Assembly: GCA_902635845.1 (NCBI GenBank)
Contig: CACPPK010000001.1
Span: 1-64,000 of the forward strand
DNA: 64,000 nt
Reading direction: 5' to 3'
Origin: an uncultured Pelagibacteraceae bacterium
GTDB taxonomy: Bacteria > Pseudomonadota > Alphaproteobacteria > Pelagibacterales > Pelagibacteraceae
This document shows positions 56,571-64,000 of the stretch, one piece after another (within the stretch, counting starts at the first letter, position 1; every line of letters starts with the position of its first letter). The notes under the pieces were generated by a model. It did no database searches, was not told the DNA's origin, and saw only the letters and a program-made list of their open reading frames with translations. Position numbers and translations under genes: made by a program.

Positions 56571-57278
56571 TTATCCGAATTTTTGCATAAATGGAAAGAT
56601 TTCAATTATATAAAATCCTATTGCTTGTAATTGATTAGTTAAAATTAAAATACCTGTAACTAAAAGAGTTATTCCACCAATTTTTGAAATTAAATTTATA
56701 TTTTTCTTAAAATTTTTAGAAAATAATAAGAACCTTTGAATTAAGTATCCAGACAAAACAAAAGGAATAGCAAGACCTAATGAATAAGAAATTAACAAGA
56801 TTACAGCTCTTGATAAAGTTTCTTCAATAGATGCTAAAGCTAAAATTGAACCTAAAATTGGACCAATACATGGTGTCCAGCCAAAACCAAAAGCAACACC
56901 TATAACATATGGAAAAAGAATATTTCTTGATTCTTTTGCATCAAACCTTTTTTCAAAATTTAAATATGGAATATTGATAATTCCAATTAATTGAAGCGAA
57001 AAAATTATAATAATTACTCCGGCTGAAATTCTTAAAACTTCTGAATTTTGTAATAGCGCCTGTCCCAAAAAAGATGCTGATGCACCTAAAAGAACAAATA
57101 CAGTTGAGAACCCTAAACAAAATAAAATTAATGGAAAAAAATTGATTTTTTTTTGGTTTAAAATTTCTTGTAATGATTGACCAGAGACATAAGAAATATA
57201 TCCAGGTATTAACGGTAGAACACATGGAGACAAAAAGCTTATAAGTCCTGCCCCAAAAGCTATTAAGTATTCAAACAT
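56571..57278 (-). CDS. CcdA-like cytochrome c biogenesis/thiol transporter
   Basis: FGAGLISFLSPCVLPLIPGYISYVSG; GVAFGFGWTPCIGPILGSIL. Confidence 0.92.
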   Translation of the reverse strand: MFEYLIAFGAGLISFLSPCVLPLIPGYISYVSGQSLQEILNQKKINFFPLILFCLGFSTVFVLLGASASFLGQALLQNSEVLRISAGVIIIIFSLQLIGIINIPYLNFEKRFDAKESRNILFPYVIGVAFGFGWTPCIGPILGSILALASIEETLSRAVILLISYSLGLAIPFVLSGYLIQRFLLFSKNFKKNINLISKIGGITLLVTGILILTNQLQAIGFYIIEIFPFMQKFG

Positions 57279-59969
57279 TTATCCAGTATTTTTCATTGCT
57301 GCAGAAATACCTGCAATCGATGTCATCAAAGCATCTTCAAGAAATTTTTTATCTAAACTTTTATATTTTTTGTTTGTTAATTTATTCATTACATTTGCCT
57401 GAAGTATATTTAACATCTCAGTATAATTATTTCTTATAAATAAAGACTTTCTAAATTCTTTTCTCTCTTTTACTACTTCTTTAGGGGTAATTTTATTATG
57501 CAATTTGACCAGTACCTCAAATTGATATCTTAATTTCTTACCAATTCTCTTTAATGAAGCATCAGCTAAATTGTTTTCATAAATAACTGATATTTCTGGA
57601 TCAACCTTGGAAATTACCATATCTAAAATATCCATCGTTGATACAAAATATGGCCAATTTCTTTCCATATCAGTCATTGTTCTTTTAAACTTTTTAATTG
57701 ATCCGTACCTCAATGCTTCAGTTGTACCAAGCCAAGCGGGTAACATTAATCTAATTTGTGTCCAAGCAAACACCCAAGGGATAGCTCTTAAACTTTGAAT
57801 ATTATCAACATTCTTTCTTTTGGTTGGTCGTGATCCAATTGCAAGTTTTCCTAGTGATTTATGTGGCGTAACTGTTTTGAAGTAACGAATAAAATCCTCA
57901 CTTTGATTTAAGTATTTTCTATATGAGGATGTTGAAATTTCTGACATTTTTTGAATCAAATCACGCCAATTTGATTTTGATCTTGGCGGTGGATTTAAAG
58001 AAGCATCCATTACAGAGCCAATATAACTACAAAGGTTATATTCAGCCAAAGGTTTATAACCATACTTTTGTTGAATTACCTCTCCTTGATCAGTAATTCT
58101 AATTTTACCATTAACAGTTCCTGAAGGTTGTGATTTTAAAGTAGCCTGAATAGGTCCACCTCCTCTTCCTGGAGATCCACCTCTACCATGGAAGAAAACA
58201 AGATCTATTTTATATTTTTTAGCTAAACTTCTAAGCTCCTCTTGAAGTTTATATTGATGCCAACTTGCAGATAATTTTCCAGCATCTTTACTAGAGTCAG
58301 AATATCCAATCATTACTTCCTGCTTTGAATTAATCATTTTTCTATACCATGAAAGTTTGAATAAATTTGTCATTACAAAATTAGCATTTTTTAAATCATC
58401 CAAAGTTTCAAAAAGTGGCACAACTCTTAATAAATTTTTGTTTTGTGCCTGCATTTGTAAAAAATAAACAGATAAAATATCAGATGCCGTTGAGGTCATT
58501 GATATTACATATGCACCTAGGCACTCAATTGGTGTTTTTGATATCTGTTTGAAAGTATTCCAAACTTCTTTATTTTCTTTATCTTTTATTTTTATTTTAT
58601 CTACAAAAAATTTTTTTTCTTTTATAGATTTATTTAATAATTTTACTTTTTCAATTTCAGTTAAAGAAGAATATTTTATATTTTTTTTCTTTTTAAAAAT
58701 TTCGTTTAAAAGTTTTTCATGTCTATCTGCCTCTTGTCTTATATCTAATCTTGCTAAATTAATTCCGAAGCACCTGACTCTTCTCATTAAATCTAATAGG
58801 TCTGCATTTGCAATATACTCTCCTCGGTTTGCTTTTAAAGATTTTCTTACTTCTCTTAATGGAATAGTTATTTCATTTTTATTTTGAATTAATTTTTTTT
58901 CATCTAAATCTGCATCGTTATTTAAATGATTTTCAATCAATTGATGGGTTAGTCTTACCTTATCCCTAATTGGTCTCAAAAAAACTCTATAAGGTTCATA
59001 GCTGTTTCCTGTTGCTCTTTTAATTTTTGTAGAGCATTCTTCCATTGATAAATCTTGTATCAATTTAGTCAGTTCTTTCTCATATAATTTTGCAGCTTGC
59101 CATCTAGAAAATAAAATTACCTTCTTTGTAACTTCAGCTGTTACATTAGGATTTCCATCTCTATCTCCCCCCATCCATGATCCAAATTGAATTGGATTAA
59201 AATCACGCGGCAAATCTTTCTTTAAATTTTTTCTAAATATGTCGTTAAGTCTTTTATAAACTTTAGGAATGGTGTCCCATAGACTATCCTCGATAACAGC
59301 TAAACCCCACCTTGCTTCATCTAATGGAGATGGTTTAGTCCTTTTTAGTTCATCTGTTTTCCATATTATTGCAATTTCCGAGTAAAGCTTTCTATCTAAT
59401 TCTATAATCTTAGATGGATATTTTTTATAAAGATGTCTTTGCTCCATAATTTCAATTAAATTGGCATATTTTTGAATTAAAGTTCTTCTTTTTACTTCAG
59501 TAGGATGAGCGGTAAGTACAATACCTATATCAAGTTTTGTGGCTTGTTCGTAAATTTTTTTATCCGGAATTTTTTTATTTTTAAATAAACTTTCTATTAT
59601 ATCTTCAATGAAAAGATTTTGATTTTTACTTTTAAAATATGGATTTTCAAATTCATTTAATTTTCTAGATGCATCTAATGACTCAGCTAAATTCATTAAA
59701 TTTAAAATATGTGAAAATGCTCTTGTTAATTTAAACGTATTTTTAGGAGAAAGTTTTTTTACTTCTTTCGAAATTTTTGAAAAAATTTTACTTTTATTTT
59801 TATCTGATAAAGTATTTTTTGATAATAATCTAAATTTTTCAACAATTTCAAAAAAAACTGAACCTTCCTGATCTTTAATTACTCTTCCAAGAAAAGTTCC
59901 TAATAATCTAATATCTTCTCTTAAAAGCTTTGTTGGTATTCGCTCATAGTAAAGATCTCTTTTCTTCAT
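57279..59969 (-). CDS. ppc: Phosphoenolpyruvate carboxylase
   Basis: VLTAHPTEVKRRT; MGGDRDGNPNVT; MIGYSDSSKDAG; FFHGRGGSPGRGGGP. Confidence 0.97.
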   Translation of the reverse strand: MKKRDLYYERIPTKLLREDIRLLGTFLGRVIKDQEGSVFFEIVEKFRLLSKNTLSDKNKSKIFSKISKEVKKLSPKNTFKLTRAFSHILNLMNLAESLDASRKLNEFENPYFKSKNQNLFIEDIIESLFKNKKIPDKKIYEQATKLDIGIVLTAHPTEVKRRTLIQKYANLIEIMEQRHLYKKYPSKIIELDRKLYSEIAIIWKTDELKRTKPSPLDEARWGLAVIEDSLWDTIPKVYKRLNDIFRKNLKKDLPRDFNPIQFGSWMGGDRDGNPNVTAEVTKKVILFSRWQAAKLYEKELTKLIQDLSMEECSTKIKRATGNSYEPYRVFLRPIRDKVRLTHQLIENHLNNDADLDEKKLIQNKNEITIPLREVRKSLKANRGEYIANADLLDLMRRVRCFGINLARLDIRQEADRHEKLLNEIFKKKKNIKYSSLTEIEKVKLLNKSIKEKKFFVDKIKIKDKENKEVWNTFKQISKTPIECLGAYVISMTSTASDILSVYFLQMQAQNKNLLRVVPLFETLDDLKNANFVMTNLFKLSWYRKMINSKQEVMIGYSDSSKDAGKLSASWHQYKLQEELRSLAKKYKIDLVFFHGRGGSPGRGGGPIQATLKSQPSGTVNGKIRITDQGEVIQQKYGYKPLAEYNLCSYIGSVMDASLNPPPRSKSNWRDLIQKMSEISTSSYRKYLNQSEDFIRYFKTVTPHKSLGKLAIGSRPTKRKNVDNIQSLRAIPWVFAWTQIRLMLPAWLGTTEALRYGSIKKFKRTMTDMERNWPYFVSTMDILDMVISKVDPEISVIYENNLADASLKRIGKKLRYQFEVLVKLHNKITPKEVVKERKEFRKSLFIRNNYTEMLNILQANVMNKLTNKKYKSLDKKFLEDALMTSIAGISAAMKNTG

Positions 59970-60855
59970 TACTTATAATAAATTTTTTTTGTAAAACTCC
60001 TCTTACATTTGTTTTTACACTAAAAAAGAATCCTGAATATCTAAATTTTCGCAGATCTGCTTTGCTCATCCCTTTTGTTGCTGTTGAAACGTAAAGTTCT
60101 TTAGTATTTTTACCGCCAAATGCACAATTGGTTATATTTTTTGCAGGAAACTGAATTCTATGAATTAATTTTGCTTTTTGATTGAAAACAGAAACACAAG
60201 CACCATGAAAATGAGCTACCCATAAATTTTTATTTTTATCTAAAGTCATACCGTCAGGTGCTCCATTTTTAATAGAGAATTTTTTAAATATTTTTTTACT
60301 TACTATTTTGTTATTTTTATTAATCTTAATTTTATAGATAGTTTTTTTTGCGCTATCTGTGTGATAAAAATTATGCTGATCAATAAATGCTGGTCCGTTA
60401 GTAATTCTGTAATTTTTATCAACTTTTATTAATTTAAAATTTTTATCTAATTTATATAAAGAACCCTTTTCAATTTTTCTTTCAAGGTTGTCCATTGTGC
60501 CAAACCAAAGATTTCCAATAGGATCTGTTTTTCCATCATTGATTCTATTTAGTTTCAAGCTTGGTTCTATTTTAATTGATTTTAAAATTTTTTTGGATTT
60601 TAAATTTTGAATTCTTAATTCACCCTGAAGGCCTAAAATAAAAATATGATCTTTGATATGAGCAATAAAACCAATTTCTTTATTTACTTTAAAGATTTTC
60701 TTTTTTTTATTTTTAATATTGAAAGAACAAATTTTCTTTTTTTTAATATCTACAAAATAAATTGAATTATGTTCGCCAACCCACAATGTCCCTTCACCCA
60801 AAGTACATTTTATTTTCCAAAGAGGTTTTGGTTCTGAAGTTTTTATTTTATTCAT
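59944..60855 (-). CDS. SMP-30/gluconolactonase/LRE family lactonase
   Basis: CTLGEGTLWVGEHNSIYFVDI; RINDGKTDPIGNLWFGTMD; NGAPDGMTLDKNKNLWVAHF. Confidence 0.88.
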   Translation of the reverse strand: MNKIKTSEPKPLWKIKCTLGEGTLWVGEHNSIYFVDIKKKKICSFNIKNKKKKIFKVNKEIGFIAHIKDHIFILGLQGELRIQNLKSKKILKSIKIEPSLKLNRINDGKTDPIGNLWFGTMDNLERKIEKGSLYKLDKNFKLIKVDKNYRITNGPAFIDQHNFYHTDSAKKTIYKIKINKNNKIVSKKIFKKFSIKNGAPDGMTLDKNKNLWVAHFHGACVSVFNQKAKLIHRIQFPAKNITNCAFGGKNTKELYVSTATKGMSKADLRKFRYSGFFFSVKTNVRGVLQKKFIISNEEKRSLL

Positions 60856-62020
60856 TTACTTCAAACTCTTTTATAAAGACTTGATCAGGATTAATTCCTA
60901 TACCCACATTATCTGTTACTGATGCAAAACCATTTTTGTTTTTAACTTGCTCTAAAATTGAAAATTCTTCTTTTGGCAAATCTGTGATAAAAATATTTTT
61001 TTCTGTTGTATCAAACTCAAGCATAGATTTAGATGGAAATAGTCCGCCTGGCATATCTGGTTGTGCTGTCAACAAATGAAGGTTAACCGCAATACTAACT
61101 GCAGAACCCCATACATGATTAATTACTGGTATAAAATTTGCTTGAGCTAATGCTGCAACTTTTAAATACTCCGTAATTCCACCTAGTCCACAAACCTCTG
61201 GTTGAGCTATATCAATACATTTATTAGATATTAATTTGTTCCAACCATATTTGGTAAATTCAGCCTCTCCTCCTGCAATGCTAGTAGAGATTTTTTGTTT
61301 TAATTCTCTGTAACCCTCATAATCTTCAGGGGCAACAGGTTCTTCAAACCAATAAATATCTAGTTCGTCTAAACCTTTTCCAACATAAAGAGCATCTTTC
61401 AAATTATAAGCGTGGTTGGCATCAACCATTAATTTAAAATCTTTTCCAACAGAGTCTCTTACAGACTGAACCAACTTTAAATCTTCTTTTGGACCTAATC
61501 CAACTTTCATTTTCATAGCTTTAAAATTTTTAGATTTTATTTGCTTAGACTCTTCTTTGAACAAGTCGACCAATTCATCGACTGATTTTTTTTGTAACAT
61601 CATTCCGTACCCATAAACAGGAATGTTGTTATTACATTTACCACCAACAAGCTGATAAAGAGGAGAGTTTGTTTTCTTTCCAAGAATATCCCATAAAGCA
61701 ATATCTACACCTGATAATGCTTGTATTGGCATGCCCTTTTGACCACTATCTCTTAAAAGATTGTATACTTTTTGCCAGATATGTTCTTTATTTAAAGGGT
61801 CTTCGCCAATTACTAAAGGCTGAATAACCTTTTCAACAATAAACTTGTTAGCTAAAGCTATATTTCCAGGACCAAAACATTCACCCCAACCCGTTATTCC
61901 TTCGTCTGTTTGAACTTCAACTAGATGAGCTGTACGATGTTTGTAATATTGTTGTGAATAACCAAGTTCTTTTTCTAACTCATATCTAAGTACATGACTT
62001 TTAATAGAAGTTATTTTCAC
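60848..62020 (-). CDS. Enolase-superfamily sugar-acid dehydratase/cycloisomerase (mandelate racemase family, Gci-like)
   Basis: GWGECFGPGNIALANKFI; ALSGVDIALWDILGKK; MKMKVG; MVDANHAYN; WFEEPVAPED; INHVWGSAVSIAVNLHL. Confidence 0.85.
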   Translation of the reverse strand: MKITSIKSHVLRYELEKELGYSQQYYKHRTAHLVEVQTDEGITGWGECFGPGNIALANKFIVEKVIQPLVIGEDPLNKEHIWQKVYNLLRDSGQKGMPIQALSGVDIALWDILGKKTNSPLYQLVGGKCNNNIPVYGYGMMLQKKSVDELVDLFKEESKQIKSKNFKAMKMKVGLGPKEDLKLVQSVRDSVGKDFKLMVDANHAYNLKDALYVGKGLDELDIYWFEEPVAPEDYEGYRELKQKISTSIAGGEAEFTKYGWNKLISNKCIDIAQPEVCGLGGITEYLKVAALAQANFIPVINHVWGSAVSIAVNLHLLTAQPDMPGGLFPSKSMLEFDTTEKNIFITDLPKEEFSILEQVKNKNGFASVTDNVGIGINPDQVFIKEFEVNE

Positions 62021-62026
62021 AATTAA

Positions 62027-62869
62027 TTATAAAGCAACTACCTTAGAGTTTTGCTCTCCTAAATTTTCAATTGATAATTTCATAGTATCACCTGCTTTTA
62101 AGAATTGTTGAGGTTTCATTCCCATACCAACTCCTGGGGGTGTTCCAGTTGTAATTATATCACCTGCTTGAAGAGACATATATTTACTCAAATAAGAAAC
62201 AATTACATCGACATTAAATATCATTGTACTTGTATTACCTGTTTGCATTCTTTTTCCATTAACATCTAAACTCATCTTTAAATTGTTAACGTCTGCAATT
62301 TCATCTTTAGTAACAAAGTAAGGGCCGATTGGTCCATAAGTGTCGTGAGATTTTCCTTTAACCCATTGACCCATTTTTTCAATTTGCCATTCTCTTTCAC
62401 TTACATCATTAACCAAACAATAACCTAAAATATGATCTTGAGCTTGGCTTTCAGAAATATGTTTTGTTTCTTTTCCGATAATAATTCCAAGTTCAACTTC
62501 CCAGTCTAATTTTTTAGATCCAGAAACTATTTCAACGTCATCATTAGGTCCAACTATACAACTAGTAGCTTTCATAAAAACTATTGGTTCAGAAGGTACA
62601 TCAGCTCCAGTTTCAGCAGCATGATCAGAATAATTTAGTCCAATTGCAACAAATTTACCTGGCTTAGTAATACAAGATCCAATACGATCACTTGCTGATA
62701 ATTCTGGTAAAGATGATAAATCAGCACTTTGTAATTTAGAAATAGTTTCAAAATTTAAATGATCAGGATTTAAATCTTTAACATGAGAACTTATATCTCT
62801 GATTTTGCCATCTTTATCTAAAACTGCTGGCTTTTCGCTTCCTTTTTGTCCTACTCTTAATAGTTTCAT
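62027..62869 (-). CDS. Fumarylacetoacetate hydrolase family protein
   Basis: FVAIGLNYSDHAAETGADVPSEPIVFMK; LDWEVELGIIIGK; GDIITTGTPPGVGMG. Confidence 0.92.
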   Translation of the reverse strand: MKLLRVGQKGSEKPAVLDKDGKIRDISSHVKDLNPDHLNFETISKLQSADLSSLPELSASDRIGSCITKPGKFVAIGLNYSDHAAETGADVPSEPIVFMKATSCIVGPNDDVEIVSGSKKLDWEVELGIIIGKETKHISESQAQDHILGYCLVNDVSEREWQIEKMGQWVKGKSHDTYGPIGPYFVTKDEIADVNNLKMSLDVNGKRMQTGNTSTMIFNVDVIVSYLSKYMSLQAGDIITTGTPPGVGMGMKPQQFLKAGDTMKLSIENLGEQNSKVVAL

Positions 62870-62890
62870 ATTTATCCTTTTGTTATTTAA

Positions 62891-63634
62891 TTATATTGAA
62901 ATTCCACCATCAACATGAATTGTACTTCCTGTTGTAAATTTTGCATCATCGCTAGCTAAATAAACAGCCACAGCTGCTATTTCTTCTGCTGTACCTAATC
63001 TTCCCATAGGTTGTCTTGCTATAAAATCTTTTTTTGCTTGAACGGGGTCTGGACTTTGATTTACCCTATCTTGCCAAGAGGGTGAATAAACAGTACCTGG
63101 CGCAATTGAATTACATCTAATATTTTGTTTAACAAAATCTGCAGCGATAGCTTTTGTTAAACCAATCACCGCACCCTTTGTTGTTCCGTAAACAAATCTA
63201 TTCGGAAAACCTTTAAAGCTAGATGCACATGAAGATATATTAATAATACTTCCACCATTCTGTTTAATCATTATAGGTAAAATAGCTTTGCACATAAAGT
63301 ACATCGACTTAACATTTACATTAGAAGAAAAATCCCAATCTTTTTCATCACATTCCAATATTGTTCCATGATGAACAAATCCAACAGCATTAAATAAAAC
63401 ATCAATTCCATCTAAAGTTTTAGTAAACTCTAAAATTGCATTATTATCTGTTGAGTCTAACTTTTGAACTTTAATCTCAGGATATTCTTTGTTTAAATCA
63501 GCTAAAGTTTTATCATTTAAATCAGTAGCAATTACATGAGCGCCCTCTTTATGAAATGCTATTGCTGTTGCTTTTCCAATTCCTTGTCCTGCTGCCGTTA
63601 CGAGAATTTTTTTGCCTTCTAATCTTCCACTCAT
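62891..63634 (-). CDS. Short-chain dehydrogenase/reductase
   Basis: ILVTAAGQGIGKATAIAF; NISSCASSFKGFPNRFVYGTTKGAVIGLTKAIA; STIHVDGGISI. Confidence 0.92.
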   Translation of the reverse strand: MSGRLEGKKILVTAAGQGIGKATAIAFHKEGAHVIATDLNDKTLADLNKEYPEIKVQKLDSTDNNAILEFTKTLDGIDVLFNAVGFVHHGTILECDEKDWDFSSNVNVKSMYFMCKAILPIMIKQNGGSIINISSCASSFKGFPNRFVYGTTKGAVIGLTKAIAADFVKQNIRCNSIAPGTVYSPSWQDRVNQSPDPVQAKKDFIARQPMGRLGTAEEIAAVAVYLASDDAKFTTGSTIHVDGGISI

Positions 63635-64000
63635 TTTTTATTTATCCTTTCGATTTCATTATAAAGTGAACTATGATCAGTGTTTCCATGACCATTATCG
63701 ACAAGAGTTTTATACATTTCTTTCACTAAATTTGAAATAGGTAAATGTGTATTATATGAATTTGCACACTCTAAAATGTTATTCATATCTTTTAAATGGG
63801 TAAAAGTTTTACCTTTTGGAGTAAAATCTTTATCTATCATTCTTTTTCCATGAGTTTGTAAAATTTTACTATCCGCCCAACCTCCAGAAAGAGCTTTAAT
63901 TAATTTTACTGGATCAGCTCCAGCTTTTTCACATAAGGTTATCGCCTCCGCAACCGCTCCTATGGTAACCCCTACCACAATTTGATTTGCTAACTTTGAA
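63631..64000 (-). CDS. NAD-binding beta-hydroxyacid dehydrogenase family (GarR/HIBADH-like), partial; N-terminus beyond right edge
   Basis: Frame open to edge: SKLANQIVVGVTIGAVAEAITLCEKAGADPVKLIKALSGGWADSKIL. Confidence 0.82.
   Translation of the reverse strand, partial: SKLANQIVVGVTIGAVAEAITLCEKAGADPVKLIKALSGGWADSKILQTHGKRMIDKDFTPKGKTFTHLKDMNNILECANSYNTHLPISNLVKEMYKTLVDNGHGNTDHSSLYNEIERINKK

Noticed and set aside
58549-58887. 112-aa plus-strand ORF antisense to ppc
   Set aside because: Phe/Ser-rich translation of the opposite strand of a Lys-rich coding stretch; not credible.
1-64000. CRISPR arrays, restriction-modification, toxin-antitoxin, retrons, integrases or transposases
   Set aside because: No regularly spaced repeats and no nuclease, methylase, RT, integrase or transposase motifs in the listed ORFs; content is metabolic and transport genes.

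Overview
AT-rich, gene-dense window with very short or overlapping gene junctions. Gene content (many ABC/TRAP substrate-binding proteins, osmolyte and C1/sulfonate-type catabolism, SpeD-SpeE fusion) suggests a SAR11-like alphaproteobacterium (Pelagibacterales); this is inference. I find about 58 protein-coding genes, one tRNA (CAU), several hairpins/terminators, and no CRISPR, rRNA, prophage or IS element. Main modules: amino-acid ABC transporter (partial); SpeD-SpeE fusion plus class II aldolase, MtnA and MtnP (MTA salvage, possible DHAP-shunt type); TrpB-like gene with a homopolymer frameshift; omega-aminotransferase / alanine dehydrogenase / DMGDH-like operon divergent from a Tau-type ABC transporter; a TRAP transporter; an AfuA/FbpA-type ABC transporter joined to Pta-like and HpsN/HisD-like genes; a GH63-like glycosidase with a sugar ABC transporter; ProXWV; an operon of small uncharacterised genes (AOC-barrel-like, GYD-like, cupin, NTF2-like, DsbA/HCCA-like) running into an SMR-DUF2798-SMR cassette; PEP carboxylase; and a sugar-acid catabolic cluster. 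Best leads: (1) an SMR-like pair in which both proteins lack the EmrE Glu14 and Trp63 equivalents; (2) the small-gene operon with a possible SD-sequestering leader; (3) a hairpin directly downstream of all six substrate-binding-protein genes; (4) the MTA aldolase route; (5) the transporter-Pta-HpsN-like operon; (6) a regulator with an internally duplicated HTH unit preceded by paired 16-bp direct repeats exactly 32 bp apart. All calls come from reading the sequence and remembered family motifs; no searches were run.
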